Notes: a model not told the origin generated them from the sequence alone. Shown: positions 1 through 11,564, counted from the stretch's first letter. The stretch is 64,000 bases of DNA from Heloderma charlesbogerti (GCA_026122225.1 JANEZZ010000728.1:2790001-2854000), one strand, 5' to 3'. A program made the numbers and translations.

Positions 1-2740
1 CAGATGAACCACCCACTAACCGTACCTCCATCTTGTCTGGATTGAGTTTCAGTTTATTGGCCCTCATCCAGTCCATTACCGTGCCCAGGCACTGATTCAG
101 AACAGCGACTGCCTCACCTGGGTTTGATGAGAAAGAGAGGTAGAGCTGGGTGTCATCCGCATATTGATGGCACCTCAGCCCACACCTCCAGATAACCTCC
201 CCCAGAGGTTTCATGTAGATGTTAAACAGCATGGGGGATAAAACAGAGCCCTGTGGAACACCATGGCATAATTGCCATGGCACAGAGCAATAATGCCCCA
301 GCACCACCTTCTGGAGTCGGCCATCCAAGTAGGAGCGGAACCACTGCAGTGCAGTGCCTCCAACTCCCAACCCAGGCAACCTATCCAGAAGGATACCATG
401 GTTGATGGTATCGAAAGCCGCTGAGAGGTCCAGGAGAATCAACAGGGTCGTGCTCCCCCTGTCCCTCTCCTGGCAGAGGTCATCCCACAGGGCGACCAAG
501 GCAGTTTCCATTCCACAACCAGGCCTGAAGCCCGATTGGAATGGATCTAGATAATCCGTTTCATTCAACAGTGCCTGGAGCTGTCCTATAAGCACCTTGC
601 CCAGGAAGGGGATGTTGGCCACTGACCTATAATTGTTAACATCCTCTGGGTCCAGGTTAGGCTTTTTCAGGAGAGATCTACTTACCGCCTCTTTTAAAGC
701 GGCAGGCACCACTCCCTCTCTCAAGGAGGAATTTATAGCCTCCTGGACCCAGCCAGACATCCCCTCCTTGTTTGATTTAATAAGCCATGAAGGGCAAGGG
801 TCAAGCACACAAGTGGTCGGTTGGACTTGGCCAAGCACCTTGTCCGCATCCTCAGGCCTCAGTAGCTGAAACTCATCCAATAAAACTGGACCAGACTGTG
901 CTCTGAACGCCTCTACCAATGGAACTGCATTAATCGTGGTATCCAATTCATGACGAATCTGAGTGACTTTATCTTCAAAGTGCCTTGCAAACTCATCACA
1001 GCATGCCACCAAGGGTTCCACAGTCTCTCTCCCTGGCCCAGAATGTAACAGGCCGCGAACCATTCAGAAAATCTCCACTGGACGATACTGAGAAGATGCA
1101 GTGCTGGTGGAAAAGAACTGTCTCTTTGCCACCCTCACCGGTCAGACTCAGCACGAGTTTTCCTCCACCTGCATTCTAGCCATCTCCCCTCTTGCTTCAT
1201 TGCCTTCAACTCAAGTGTATACCAAGGAGCTGGCCGGGCTCTGCTCAGAGGGAGAGGGCACTTGGGTGTGATTGTGTCAACGGCCCGAGTCATCTCTGCA
1301 TTCCACAGAGCGACCTGGGCTTTGACAGGAGCACCAGCCATACCAGCAGGAAAATCCCCTAGAGCCCTCTGGAATCTATTGGAATCCATTAGCTTCCAGG
1401 GGCGGACCATTTTAATAGGTCCCCCACCCTTGCAGAGGGGGAAGGCTGCCAAGAGTCTAAACCTCGGCAGGAAATAATCTGACCATGACAAAGGGACAGA
1501 TGTTAATTCCTCCACTTTCATATCACCATCCTTCTACCCGGTCGAGAAAACCAGATCAAGCATGTGTCCTTTTACATGTGTTGGGCCGATGACATGTTGG
1601 GACAGCCCCATGGTTGTCATGGTGGCCATGAAATCCTGAGCCGCCCCAGATACAGTGGCCTCGGCATGAAAGTTGAGATCCCCCAGGACCATTATCCTAG
1701 GGGTCCTCAACACCAAGTCCAAAACCACCTCTGTCAGCTCAGGCAGGGAGTCTGATGGGCAGCAGGGTGGGCGGTACACCAACAGAATCCCTAATCTGTC
1801 CTGGGTACTCAACACAACGTACAAACACTCAAGATCTGCACTTGAATGAGCAGGAAGCCTAGAGAGGGAGACTTAATTCCTATAGACCACGGCAACCCCC
1901 CCTCCCCGACCCTCGAGTCGGTGTTGGTGCTGCAGCGAGTACCCAGGAGGGCACAGCTGGGAGAGAGTGACCCCTCCCAGTTCCCCCACCCAGGTCTCAG
2001 TAATACATACCAGGTCAGCTCCCTCATCCACAATCAAATCATGGATGAGGGAGGTTTTATTTTGGGCCGACCTGGCATTCAGTAGCAGCACCACCAGACC
2101 TGAGGGCAGACTGGTAAGGCTGCCAGGAAGCATCAGGTTGGGGGAAGAACCAGAAGAGGGGACAGCTGTAAGGTGTCTAGCCCCTCTTCTCCTCATCTGG
2201 CCTGTTAATCCCCCAACGCCATACCTCCCCCTGCCCGTGACCACAGTTATGGTGGCACCTCCCCGACCCCCTGAGTTGCTCAATAGTTCTCCGAGGCACA
2301 TATTAAAATGTTAAGATATAAAATATACAACAATATAAAAGAATATAAAAGATAAAAGAGATAAAACACAACAGCGGCTAAGAAGGAGCAGATAAAATCT
2401 ATGTTTGCCCCTTTCTCCCTGGTCTTTAAAGCTGCTGCCCTCTGCTGCTGCTATTTGCTGCTGGTATCTGTGGCTGCTGGTGTCTCTGGAGAGGCAGTGG
2501 GTGGGTCTTCAGGTGCTGTTCCATGCGACTCCAAGTGTGATGCTAAGTGTGCACTTAGCGTTGCACCTGGTGTGCCGGCGAGGAGCAGCATCTGGCAGCC
2601 CCTCCTTAAGTACCTGTTTGGCAGGGGCAGAAGCAGGCTCAGGGTCCACCTGGTGCAGCTGGCTGGTCCTCCTTCCCACAGGCTCCTTCCCCGTACAGTA
2701 CAGCAAGCAACTCATACCCTCCAAATCTGGCAAAGGAAAA
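1..2740 (-). mobile_element. L2-clade LINE, copy 1 (5' part; 3' part lies beyond the window)
   Basis: Non-LTR retrotransposon read on the minus strand. From right to left it shows an endonuclease region (NARSAQNKTSL, ITETWV, then GDLNFH and GHMLDLVF, typical of the EEP/APE-like endonuclease of L2 LINEs), a linker, and a reverse transcriptase reaching the YADD catalytic box at 152-163. Positions 1 to about 1329 align with 18862-20239 of copy 2 with few differences. The frame is broken several times: the endonuclease is split between two frames near 1830-1870, and about 35 bases around 1140 present in copy 2 are missing. Positions 2310-2740 are probably the element's 5' UTR, because they run straight into the ORF2 start region, but the exact 5' boundary is uncertain. 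The RT C-terminus and 3' tail are cut off by the window edge. Confidence 0.88.
1135..2301 (-). pseudogene. L2 ORF2 endonuclease region, broken frame
   Basis: Minus-strand decayed coding region for the endonuclease that nicks target DNA to prime reverse transcription. The N-terminal piece (1873-2301) carries LLLNARSAQNK and CITETWV. A second frame (1534-1824) carries VLGDLNFH and a GHMLDLVF box. A third (1135-1521) carries the spacer before the RT. The three pieces lie in order but in different frames, so no intact protein is made. It belongs to the L2 copy that begins the window. Confidence 0.8.
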
Positions 2741-2841
2741 CTGCCAAGTATATTTATTTTACATGTATAGAATATGTTCCCAATACAGTAGAGAAAGGGA
2801 GCAAGGAAAATGAATGAGCCATTTCCATGAGGTCTGATAAC

Positions 2842-3010
2842 ATAAGAACACAAGAAGAGCCATGCTGAATCAGTCCAATCTAGTCTAGCATTCTGTTCAC
2901 ACAGTGGCCAACCAGCTGCCTATGGGAAATTCACAAGTAGGGCATGAGTGCAATAGCACCTTTCTGCTCATGTTTCCCAGCAATGGATATACAGAGGCAT
3001 ACTGACCACT
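2842..3010 (+). repeat. Interspersed repeat family B, copy 1
   Basis: The segment begins with an ACATAAGAACA-type start, continues with a 'tgctgaatcagtccaatcta' stretch, then 'cagtggccaaccagctgcc' and 'cacaagtagggcatgagtg'. The same block in the same order recurs at 29505-29760 and 35093-35225, and in part at 60190-60300. I recognise it as a common squamate interspersed repeat but cannot assign a class. Confidence 0.6.
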
Positions 3011-3227
3011 AAAGATGTCTTATAATATTAGCTTAAAGATATATATTTAGTTATAACCCATAAAACACATAATCACACTTGGAAGACATAGCATTGTATG
3101 GGTTGGGTCACCCAACACCCTACTTCCAAAACACTAAAAAAAATGCACAACTCAGTTCTCATTAGAACAGTTGTGAGATCCTGTTGCCAAGCAGAACTAG
3201 CAGTATTGTGTCAGCCAAATGGGTAGA

Positions 3228-3298
3228 TGGTCATGCTGGCTGGGGGATGATAGGAGTTGTAGTCCAACACATTTGGAGGGTACCAGATTGGGGAAAGC
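3228..3298 (+). repeat. Half copy of hAT-like foldback family A
   Basis: One arm of the palindromic family described at 13107-13238. It holds the block 'ggagttgtagtccaacac' followed by an 'accagattggggaaagctg' end. The opposite arm is missing. Confidence 0.6.
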
Positions 3299-3482
3299 TG
3301 TCTTAAAACATCTGGAATGTCACAATATATGGCTGATATACTGCATTCAGTTTGATGGGTCACAAATTATTCAGCCTGGTTAGAATGAAATTAGATCTGG
3401 ATAGGAAACAATGAAGTAAAAAATATATCCAAAATAGAAAATATCCTTGTACCAGTGTGTTTCCATGGTTACTCTCAAAGAC

Positions 3483-3645
3483 CTGGGTTTAAAACTTGGC
3501 TCAGCCAATAAAAATTCACAGATTGGCCTTGTGCAAATGACTGTCTCTTAGTCATGGTTCCCAAATTGTAAAATATTAATGCTAACAGTGCACATAATAG
3601 CACTGTCGTGAGGATCAATGCAGTAGGATAGGGATTCTAAGAACT
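3483..3645 (+). mobile_element. Old MIR/CORE-type SINE fragment
   Basis: After a 'gggtttaaaacttggctc' B-box-like start the segment follows the MIR order: a 'ggccttgtgcaaatgactg' block, a 'cccaaattgtaaaata' block, then 'tgtcgtgaggatcaatgca'. This matches the CORE-SINE body by eye but is strongly diverged. Confidence 0.55.
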
Positions 3646-3761
3646 AAGAAATCTTTCTGCTGGGGAAATGCAGTTCCCCTGCCTGCTGCAGCATCCTTTG
3701 TCATTGTAAGTACTATGTTGTATAAGAGTCATGAGCCCTTAGTAGAGTCTGTGGCATGACA

Positions 3762-3895
3762 AGTGGGAAGAGCTGTAACCCAGTGGTAGAGCACCTGCTT
3801 TGCATGGAGAAGGCCCCAGTCTCTGTGTCCAGCATCTCCAGGTAGGGTTGAGAGGGACTCCTGGCCTGGAGAGCATGGGCTGGGGAAAACTGTGG
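3762..3895 (+). mobile_element. tRNA-derived SINE (family T), copy 1
   Basis: The head 'cccagtggtagagcacctg' resembles a tRNA A-box/D-arm, and the body continues with 'gctttgcatggagaaggcc' and 'catctccaggtagggttg'. The same order is seen in reverse orientation at 11565-11705 and 45893-46080. It would have been mobilised by a LINE. The 3' part is diverged or truncated here. Confidence 0.65.
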
Positions 3896-4445
3896 ACCCC
3901 ACTACATGTTGTTAGAACCCAACATGGTGCTGTCTGCTGCAACAATCAAGCACAAGTCATCTCATCAATTCCTCAATGCAAAAAGGGAAGGGGATCTCCT
4001 TACTCCTCCAGCAATACTCCTGAAGGAACTTGCCCCCCCCCTTTTTAACTTTCCTTTCCATTGTAATAAATGACAGAGATAATGTGTGTGTGCTCCAGGC
4101 AGCCATGTACTTACTGATCTGCAGACTTTCATAAGACAAAACATACTGACCCAAGGAATTTATAATCTAAATTCTTTAAAAAAAAAAATCCTGTCAGTTC
4201 TGCCTTGGCCAGACTACAGGACACATCTTTCTCTGATATAAAAACAGAAATGCCTTGTAAATGTCATCACATTTACATGTGGATCATCCACCTGTTAAGA
4301 TAACATCTTGACAAGATATATTGTGGATTCTCCACAAGGAGAGGCCAGAAAAGAGCCAGGATTGTAGTCCTAAGCAAGCAAAGGCCCATTTGGGGGCATA
4401 ACTGTACAAACATATTTTGGATTGGAGTGTCCAGACACTATGATC

Positions 4446-4585
4446 CAGGGGAAGGCAACTTGGTGTGTTCCAGATGTTTTGGATTACAACTCCCATAGAC
4501 CCTGACCATTGGTCTTGCTTTCTGGGGCTTATGGGAACAGTAGTCCAAAAACATCTGGAGGGCACCAAGTGGCCTACCTCTTGCT
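4446..4585. mobile_element. hAT-like foldback MITE, family A
   Basis: An inverted repeat with arms 'ttttggattacaactccca' and 'tgggaacagtagtccaaaa'. It is flanked by 'ggcaacttggtg' on the left and 'caccaagtggcc' on the right. No transposase is encoded. A CAGGGG-like left end suggests a hAT origin, but no clean target duplication is visible. Confidence 0.65.
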
Positions 4586-4589
4586 CTAT

Positions 4590-5440
4590 GCAGTGGCTAG
4601 TGATATGGAGCCACCAGTCCAACTGAATCCAGTAAGTTCATTGTCGGAGTGTGTCACGGTGGATAAAATTGTGCTACTACATCACTTTTTGGTCTGGCCA
4701 GGTTTGTCATCAGTACCCAGAAACTGTTGGCAGGAAGCCATGGGATCAGCAGCCAAAATGTAGCTTTTCCAAAGTGAAAAACTGAAAGGCTGACAAACTC
4801 TGAGGCGTTCTTTAGTGCAGAAAAAAAAATTACTGGCAAAGATAGATTGTTAGCCTTTTTAAAACAAACAAAAAACAAAAAAAAACATATCAAAATGCGC
4901 TTACCTTTTATAACAGTTTGAAACAGAAGAACTGCGGCCTAGGATATACAATCAATACGTATTATAACTATATTACTGAAGTATAAGCCTTTAAGCAACC
5001 AACTTATGATATCTTGACATCAAACACTTTCCTTAGAAAATCCTGGTTGACATTTCTAGCAGAAATCCCCCTGCAGGATGCTGAATTCCGCCCCGTTGCT
5101 TAAGATTTATTATTGCTGAGAAGTACCTTTTTGTGTGAGACCCAGCTCTCTTTTGAAGTATGTATGGGAGAGGATGGGTGGTGGTTGAATCTCCCCAAAT
5201 CCAGAGGAATTTCTCCAAACAAATGACTTCCTGTATGGAAAAGAGCCCATGTGTGGTTTGCCTTCTTGGCTCCAGCAGTGTTGCCAGTATAACCCATGGT
5301 CTGTTGTAAGGTTATTTAAGGGTTGTTTTCTCCTCCAACAACCCCTGCTGCCCAGTTTCGGATAACAGGACAAACCATGGCAAACCCCCACTGGCGGTTG
5401 AATATTCAAAATGGCTCCTGGCATGTAACACAACCCACTG
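4590..5440. other. Intergenic stretch, no gene recognised
   Basis: A/T-rich in the left half, with an A-rich run near 4860-4890. Positions 5030-5440 look like diverged repeat, but no family is recognised and the open frames on both strands are short and have no recognisable motif. Confidence 0.5.
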
Positions 5441-5442
5441 TG

Positions 5443-5518
5443 GCTTGTAAACCCAGTCGTTGTGCCCCCAACCCCACCCCATTTTGTAAACCCAATCGTG
5501 CCCGCAACCCCACCCCAC
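5443..5518. repeat. Two-copy ~38-bp tandem repeat
   Basis: The unit 'tgtaaacccagtcgttg' followed by 'tgcccccaaccccacccca' is followed at once by a second copy, 'tgtaaacccaatcgtgcc' plus 'cgcaaccccaccccac'. The C-rich half is the better conserved. Confidence 0.65.
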
Positions 5519-5734
5519 AGGGCTAATGGACATCAGTGGCACTGTGGGAAAGAAGATGGAGCGAGGGAGACAGGAGCATACAAAGGGAACATCAGGACCT
5601 GCTCCAGTTGGACTCCCCCCGTTCCCTCGGTGAGATGAGAAAGTGCATAGGGCCATTCCACCAGGCCTGCTGAAACTCCGCTTAATTGTTTCCTCTCCCT
5701 CCACCCATTCCTTTTTCCTTGTGTCTTTTCTAGA

Positions 5735-5830
5735 TTGTAAGCTTGCAGGCAGGGATGGTTGATTGTAAGCTACTCCAGCAACTTTTTTTTTTTTTCCTGA
5801 GGAATGGAATGGAATGAATGAATAAAAGGA
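5735..5830 (+). repeat. L2/MIR-type 3' tail fragment (uncertain)
   Basis: 'ctagattgtaagcttgcagg' followed by 'cagggat' and an 'aatgaatgaataaaagg' end resembles the AATGAAT/AATAAAA-ended 3' tails of old L2-like elements. A poly-T tract interrupts it at about 5785-5796. Confidence 0.35.
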
Positions 5831-6173
5831 ATGTGGGCCTTGCTAGCTGCCATAGGAGGATTGGTTGCTAACCATGAAAGGTTGGTCCTCCTAAAAAGCG
5901 TTGTTCAGTATGAATCGAAAGGTGAGTAGAGACACCATTTTACCACTCATTCCACCACATGTGCACCTGCTGACTGTAAAATTTCCCTACTACTGGCAAA
6001 GGTGATACATAGATGACTAAACTGCCCTGGAGCCAAGAGAGCAGTCCTTGGGGTTATTAGGTTTCTGAATGGACTTTAGCCTTTCCCCTAAAGGCTTCTG
6101 ACACAACAGCTGAGCTCTCCTAATTGACACTGAACAACCCCAATTAAGGCTTGTTTCAGGGTTTTCTATAGAG

Positions 6174-6322
6174 CAGCCTTCCCCAACCTGGTGTTCTCCA
6201 CATCTGTTGGACTGCAACTCTCCTAATTCCCAGCCAACATGCTTAGTGGCCATGCTTGCTGGGAATTATGGGAGTTGCAGTCCAACACATCTGGAAGGTA
6301 CCAGGTTGGGGAAGCTTGCCCT
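6174..6322. mobile_element. hAT-like foldback MITE, family A
   Basis: Nearly complete palindrome. 'cagccttccccaacctgg' at the left is mirrored by 'ccaggttggggaagcttg' at the right. Inner arms 'gttggactgcaactctcc' and 'gggagttgcagtccaacac' pair across a short centre that mentions the same 'cagccaacatg'/'catgcttgctgg' pair. It has no coding capacity. Confidence 0.75.
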
Positions 6323-6324
6323 AG

Positions 6325-6880
6325 ATAACGTACACTAGCATAAAATACCCAGAATTAATAAATCCCTTTGCACACTCTTTATGGGGAATGGTAATAAAAA
6401 AGCTTAGACCCAGTGACTGGATTACCTGATCAGGTCTTTTAGGGCTTCTTCAAAAAGCACTTCCATAAACACAACATGGCAATATTGCATGGCCAGCAAT
6501 GGTTTAATTACAGAGTACAGTTCGTGTACATGGTGTTCTAAAGTAATAAAATATGCATGGCTCCCTGCTCCCAGGAGAGCGAGCAACCTCTTTTAGAGGT
6601 ATTTGCTGGCTTAAATAAAACAAAGGGGGGGGGCTGTCTCCATGAGCGATTTACTCCGAGCTGGCTGCATTTGGAGGTTGTTAGGGATATACGACGTCGT
6701 GGCCGTCCAGCAGCCAACTTGGAGCTTATCAGGAAAAAAACAGATTTCCTGAGACTGCTTAAAGTCCCATTCTCTTCCTCAAGTTGGGTTTTCCACAGTA
6801 TAGTTGCTGTGTGCCCCAACCCCTGCATTGATCTCTGGTATGCTAGTCCTGGCCAGGGGTGTGTCTTTCACTGAGACCCC
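6325..6880. other. Intergenic stretch, no gene recognised
   Basis: No recognised gene or repeat. A run of nine G lies near 6630. The open frames here lack domain motifs. Confidence 0.45.
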
Positions 6881-6916
6881 GGCCAAGGGCTGTTTCCTGT
6901 GTGTTTCCCACCCCTG

Positions 6917-7540
6917 CACAAACCAATTAGTGTCTACTCAGAAGCAACTCCCATTATGGTCAGTGAGGCTTGTCCCCTGAATGCCCACATCAGAACGTAC
7001 AGAGATCCCCCTCAATTGAAATGGCACAGTTCAAATCCCAAATTCCCTAAGTGCTGTAAAGTGCAGTCTCAAGGCTCTGATTCTCTGTTTATTGCCTTAG
7101 GAAGTAACTACTTCACACATTTGTTATAGAGATCCTGAGCAGCATCCGGTTACAATGGGGGCTGGTTTCCTATCTTTGTGTTTACTGCTCTCTTTCCCAC
7201 AACAAATCCATTAGTATCTCCTCAGAAGTAACTCCCATTGTGCTGAATGAGGCTTGCCCTCTGAATGCCCACATCAGAATGTACAGAGATCCCTCTGAAT
7301 TGAATGCACAGTTTAAAGCACTGATTCCCTGAAGCCTGTAAAGCACTCTCCTGAACCTTGGTTTATTGCCTTAGGAAGTAACTACTTCACACTTTCGTTA
7401 TAGAGATACTGCAGATAGAAAGTGGGCTGGTTTCCCATCCCTGTGTCCTCCCCTACTTTTTCTCAGTGCAAGCATATGTGTGTCTACTTGGAAGTAACTC
7501 CCATTGTACTGAATGAGGCTTGCTCCTGAAATGCAGGTGC
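6917..7540 (+). repeat. Tandem repeat of ~280-bp units (about 2.2 copies)
   Basis: Unit 1 starts about 6917 and unit 2 about 7201. The marker 'aactcccatt' preceded by a 'gaag' tetramer recurs at 6941, 7225 and 7491, giving steps of 284 and 266 bp. 'tgcccacatcagaa' followed by 'gtacagagatccc' and 'attgccttaggaagtaacta' occur in both full units. The third copy breaks off at about 7540. The marker is also the core of the dispersed short family near 17340-17860. Confidence 0.85.
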
Positions 7541-7544
7541 ATCT

Positions 7545-8160
7545 GGAGTTTCAGGAGAAAGGAGAAAGGGGGGGAGGGGGAAGCCTCTCTTATTGGTTGA
7601 GCAGTCCCTGCCAGTCAGATGATGTTCAGCCCTCACCCCCAGCAGGAAGTATGTTCTGTGAAGCAATTTTTTCTGGTGCAGAGCATTTGCTCATGGGGCC
7701 CTGCATAGACCAAAGCACAGCAAAGCTGATTCCTCTTTAAAAAATCTGGTACTCCTCCATTTGCTTCTCCTTCTCTTGTCATGGAGAGATGGTGCTGGTG
7801 TGTTTTTCCTGCCCACAAGCAGGATTTCCACAAGCTTCCAATGGTCTTCAGAGCACAGGTGATGATGAAGTCTATTGATGTTCAAATGGGTGGCTGCTTT
7901 GACGTGCTTTTGAAAGATTATTATTGTTTTATTACAGTGCCATCAACATACATGGCAATTTGTAAGAAGGCAGGCCCTTGCCTCCAAGGAGCTTACAGTC
8001 TAAAGCTTGTCAGTGAGGAGAAAAAGCAGGGATGGGAGAGGCAAGCTATATACCATTCGGAGTAGCCCTTTTTACACAAAGATTTACACGGTACAAGTCT
8101 AGTTTGTACCTTTGGATCTCTTCTCCACCAGCCTTCTCCCATCTCCTCCTAAAAATAAAA
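7545..8160. other. Intergenic stretch with a possible L2-like tail
   Basis: Nothing gene-like was recognised. Positions 7917-8010 ('attattgttttattacagtg' and 'aggcccttgcctccaagga', then 'cttacagtctaaa') resemble the 3' tail of an old LINE/SINE-type element, similar to 50455-50575. Confidence 0.4.
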
Positions 8161-8164
8161 ACAT

Positions 8165-8250
8165 GCAGATAGGGCCAGCTTCAAAGGTAGGCATGGTTGG
8201 GCACCTGCTGCGGGCCCACACCGAAGCATAGAGGCCCACTGACAAGAGCC
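8165..8250 (+). repeat. Unclassified repeat pair, copy 1
   Basis: 'aaaggtaggcatggttgggc' followed by 'acctgctgcgggcccac' and 'aggcccactgacaag' matches, in reverse complement, the block at 11995-12075. Confidence 0.55.
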
Positions 8251-8519
8251 CCTTGGATTTGCTCCTTGTCTTTACCATTGCAACCTGCTTATTGTCCTGC
8301 CTTTCACTCTGACTCATACAGTGGTGATGGTGAAAAGGAAGGACAGCATATGCTGCTCCCTACTCATTGGCTCACCTGTCTGTCAAGCGAGCAGTAGCAA
8401 TGCGGAGGAGGAGGAGAATAGCAGTTGGTGACAATGTTGGTGAGAAGGTAGACTTGCTTAGGGAGGGGCCCACCGAGGGTGTCTTGCCCAAGGCCCTCAA
8501 GAACATGGAAATAGCACTG

Positions 8520-8655
8520 TATGCAGAACAATATTGTAGTTCTAAGCTTTTATACTTTATATTGTCTTGCACTGCGTTTTGTGGTTTTAATTTTTGTGAA
8601 CCGCCCAGAGAGCTTTGGCTGTTGGGCTGTATAGAAATGAAATAAGTAAATAATC
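8520..8655 (+). mobile_element. L2 LINE 3' tail
   Basis: Plus-strand 3' end of an L2-type element: 'ttttaatttttgtgaaccg', then 'cccagagagctttggctg' and 'gctgtatagaaatgaaat', with a short A/T tail. This is the reverse complement of the terminal sequence of the L2 at 17976-20239. Confidence 0.75.
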
Positions 8656-8659
8656 TGGC

Positions 8660-9245
8660 CAAAGTTCAGTGCTCTTCTGTGGTGAGGTATAAGGCCATGC
8701 TTAACTCTTCCAGTGAAATCAATGGGACCTGAAAGCATTTAAATTTGGCTGAGACATGCCTATGCTAATCAGACGACAATAGTGAACAGAAATAATATAA
8801 TAATGACCGACCTCCATTTGGTGAATTGAGCATAGGTGAAGTGGTATCCTGTTGACAAACATTATTTCTCAGTCTAGGTTACTTTGCATTACCAACGGGA
8901 CTGCTGGTAAACACTGGTGAGTAACAGAAACCTATGCTGCAGTCACCATACTAAGCAGTAGGATACTGGGGACAATCTAGATCCATGAGATTCAAGATAT
9001 TTAAAGTAATAATGATAACAAAAATACACATTAATAAATTTAAAAATGATAATAAAAAGAAATGCCAAATGCCCTGCAATCTGGAGCAGCTTTTTGTTGT
9101 CTTGAGCAATTAGAGAGAATTGCCTGCATGTTTCTCCTGATATAACTACACACGAAAGAGCAAAGACATGGGTGTTTTAAAAAATGAAGAATAGAAATTC
9201 TGGGAAAGGCCTTAGAATGTGCCTGAGAGGTTCTAGTACCTGTAG
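8660..9245. other. Intergenic stretch, no gene recognised
   Basis: A/T-rich single-copy-looking DNA with an A-rich patch near 9000-9065. No gene or clear repeat was seen. Confidence 0.45.
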
Positions 9246-9248
9246 CCT

Positions 9249-9380
9249 AGCCTCTTCCACCCGAGTCTGGCACCTTCCTGATGTGTTGGACTCCAACTCC
9301 CATTATCCCCAGCCCTGCATGGCCACTGGGAGTCATAGTCCAACACATCTGGACGGCTCTAGATTGGTGAAGGCTGCTGT
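9249..9380. mobile_element. hAT-like foldback MITE, family A
   Basis: Inverted arms 'gatgtgttggactccaactc' and 'agtcatagtccaacacatct' flank a short centre containing 'cagccctgcatggcc'. The outer ends are diverged. Confidence 0.68.
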
Positions 9381-9739
9381 ATCCCCATCCTGGTTATGGC
9401 CTCCAAACAGGTTAACAAAAGGAAAACCCTAGCACTTAGATTTCCTGTAATCCTTTCCAGAAAGATGCAGAAACTCACATTTTTATTCTGTGGATAAGAG
9501 ATTTTAAGTTGACTAACAACAACAAAAAAATAGTCATGAGCTTGATGAGTATGCAAGGAAATCCATGCACACTGCAGTGCTCTGGTTAGCTTTTCTGAAC
9601 AGCAGCTTCCCAGCCTGACGGTGCTGCACCCCTCAAAGGTGGGGGATGTAGCTAAAACATCTTGCAATGTAGCATGGTCAGGCTGCTCCTGGAGGGATGC
9701 AAGAAAAAGTCTGTCTTGTGAAAAAGGCTCACTGTTCTT

Positions 9740-10033
9740 GTTCATAATGTGAAACTAGGCTATGGAACTCCCTGCCAAGGGAAGCTAGGGTGGCTCTCTC
9801 TCTTGTTGTTCTTCTGCTGGCAGGCAAAGACACTTCTGTTCAAGCAGGCCTTCAGCTTGTAAAATGGTCTGTCGGGTTGGATGCTGTCCTTATTCTGTAA
9901 TTTTTGGTGTAGTTTTTATATGTGTTTTTAATATTTTTTTATTAACTATGTTTTCTTTTTTTTAAAGATTTTTATGATTCTTAGCCACTTTGAGCACCAT
10001 TTTCTTGGTGGAAAAGTGGGATATAATCAAATC

Positions 10034-10064
<31 letters not shown>

Positions 10065-10065
10065 G
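9740..10065 (+). mobile_element. L2-clade LINE 3' fragment with AAT tail
   Basis: 'aggctatggaactccctgcc' corresponds to the LW/xLP segment near the L2 ORF2 end, followed by 'ttctgttcaagcaggcctt' (the FKxxL-type C-terminus) and a 3' UTR ending 'aaagtgggatataatcaaat' and an (AAT)n run at 10034-10062. Confidence 0.65.
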
Positions 10066-10069
10066 TGAT

Positions 10070-10730
10070 AATACAAAGTTTAATGTAAGTCAGGTGGAGT
10101 AGTTGCCTAAGCCTATGGTGTACGAGTTGTGTGAAGCTTGCATCATAGGCTTAGCATTGATCTATTGTATGCTTTCAAGTAGACTACATAATTCAGATTG
10201 TCTAGGATCGAAGCATTTGCAATTGTGGAAAAATAGCATGTCTGGATGCTTTCCCACATCAGAAATTCCAGGTCAGTAGAAAATAAGCACGTCGAGGAGG
10301 ATTCTAGCCTCATTTATGTTAGCTTTGTGTGTGCTTTTTTTGTTTTTGTTAAAGTTGGGGTGAGCATTCAGCTGTGAAACAACTTACCTGCAGCCTGAAG
10401 TGATTCAGTTCCAGGATGTCTGTATGTATCACTACATATTTGTGAATTATGTAATTGGAGTTTTAGAGAGTAGCTGAGTACACCATTGCTCAATGCACTT
10501 TCTAAAGGTTTCTGATGGTGCAGTCACTCTAGTCTGAGGCTGTGGTGGAACCCTTACATTACCTCTTCTCCTTGAGCAAAATGTAGGCAAAACCTAGTCC
10601 AGTCTGGAAAACAAGCATCCCACAAGCACAGCAGCTGTGAAAATATTCCCTAGCAAAGATAGCAAAGGAGAAATCCCCACATTTGCATCCTGAGGTGAAG
10701 CCCTCTAACCCTAAAGTGTAAAATCAGAGG
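10070..10730. other. Intergenic stretch with a small palindrome
   Basis: No gene seen. 'gcctaagcctatggtg' near 10106 is mirrored by 'catcataggcttagc' near 10142, a short inverted repeat. The rest is unassigned. Confidence 0.4.
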
Positions 10731-10732
10731 GA

Positions 10733-10830
10733 AAGGATTGTGAGCCTGTGGGCAGGGCCCTATTAACTTTTCTTCATGTACAGTACCTAGCATATTGTAG
10801 GTGATTTTATGAAAGATTGCAATGACGGTA
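10733..10830 (+). repeat. Old L2-like 3' tail
   Basis: 'attgtgagcctgtgggcag' plus 'gtacagtacctagcatattg' and 'taggtgattttatgaaa' follows the familiar order of amniote L2-type tails (ATTGTAAGC..., GCAGGG, CAGTACCTAGCAC, AGGTGCTTTATAAA). Confidence 0.5.
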
Positions 10831-10834
10831 ATAA

Positions 10835-11555
10835 AAAGAAAACATGGATGGCTAAATACCATTATAGCAATTGTACAAAGTCAGCTGACATTGCACATCT
10901 TCTTTATCTCCAATTACTCCTCTCCCATCCCTTGTTTTCTAAAAAGCCCCTCAAATGTTACAGATGCCTTAAGGCTTTCCTGTTTTCTCTTCACATGGAC
11001 ATGAACCTTGTCATGCAGGGCAACATGCATGTGCCTTGGCCTCTGGTGTTGCTCCTGCCAGCCCCACTGCCCCCGTCTCACTGCCAAAACTTGGCTGTAT
11101 GACAGCACCAAAAAAACGCAGAAAAATCAGTGGTTTGCTGCGAATTTTAGTGGGAACCTGCTATTGAGGTTTAATAGTGACACATCTAGCTTGAAAACAA
11201 GCTAAATTTGTCAATTCTAAGCCTCCATAACTGTTTGCTGCCAACTTTCAGTGGCAAACTGCCAATTTTTCTGCAGCTTTTTTCCACAGCTGCTGCACTG
11301 CCAAACTTTGGCAGTGTGGCAGCAGGAGTGTGGAGTCCGGGGAGTGTGTCCAGGGTGGAAGTTGCCCCCAGATTCCCCAGAGTTTGCCACCATGTTGTAA
11401 TGGCGGCTTGTGGAACTTCCTACTGCTCAGATTTATTTATGTATGCGAGATGCTGGGGATTGAATATAAGTGAAAGAATACTAATTCGTATATACAGTAT
11501 GTGAAAGAGTACTAAAGCAGGATCAGGCTGTATTTGCACTATCACATAGGACGAT
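10835..11555. other. Intergenic stretch, no gene recognised
   Basis: Contains two similar 'ctgccaaa(a/c)ttggc' blocks near 11080 and 11300, suggesting an internal duplication, but no identified family or gene. Confidence 0.4.
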
Positions 11556-11564
11556 GTTATACTT

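Noticed and set aside
2401..2817. 138-codon plus-strand frame
   Set aside because: It runs opposite to the L2 element and probably covers its 5' UTR. It is Cys/Leu-rich by composition and has no recognised domain.
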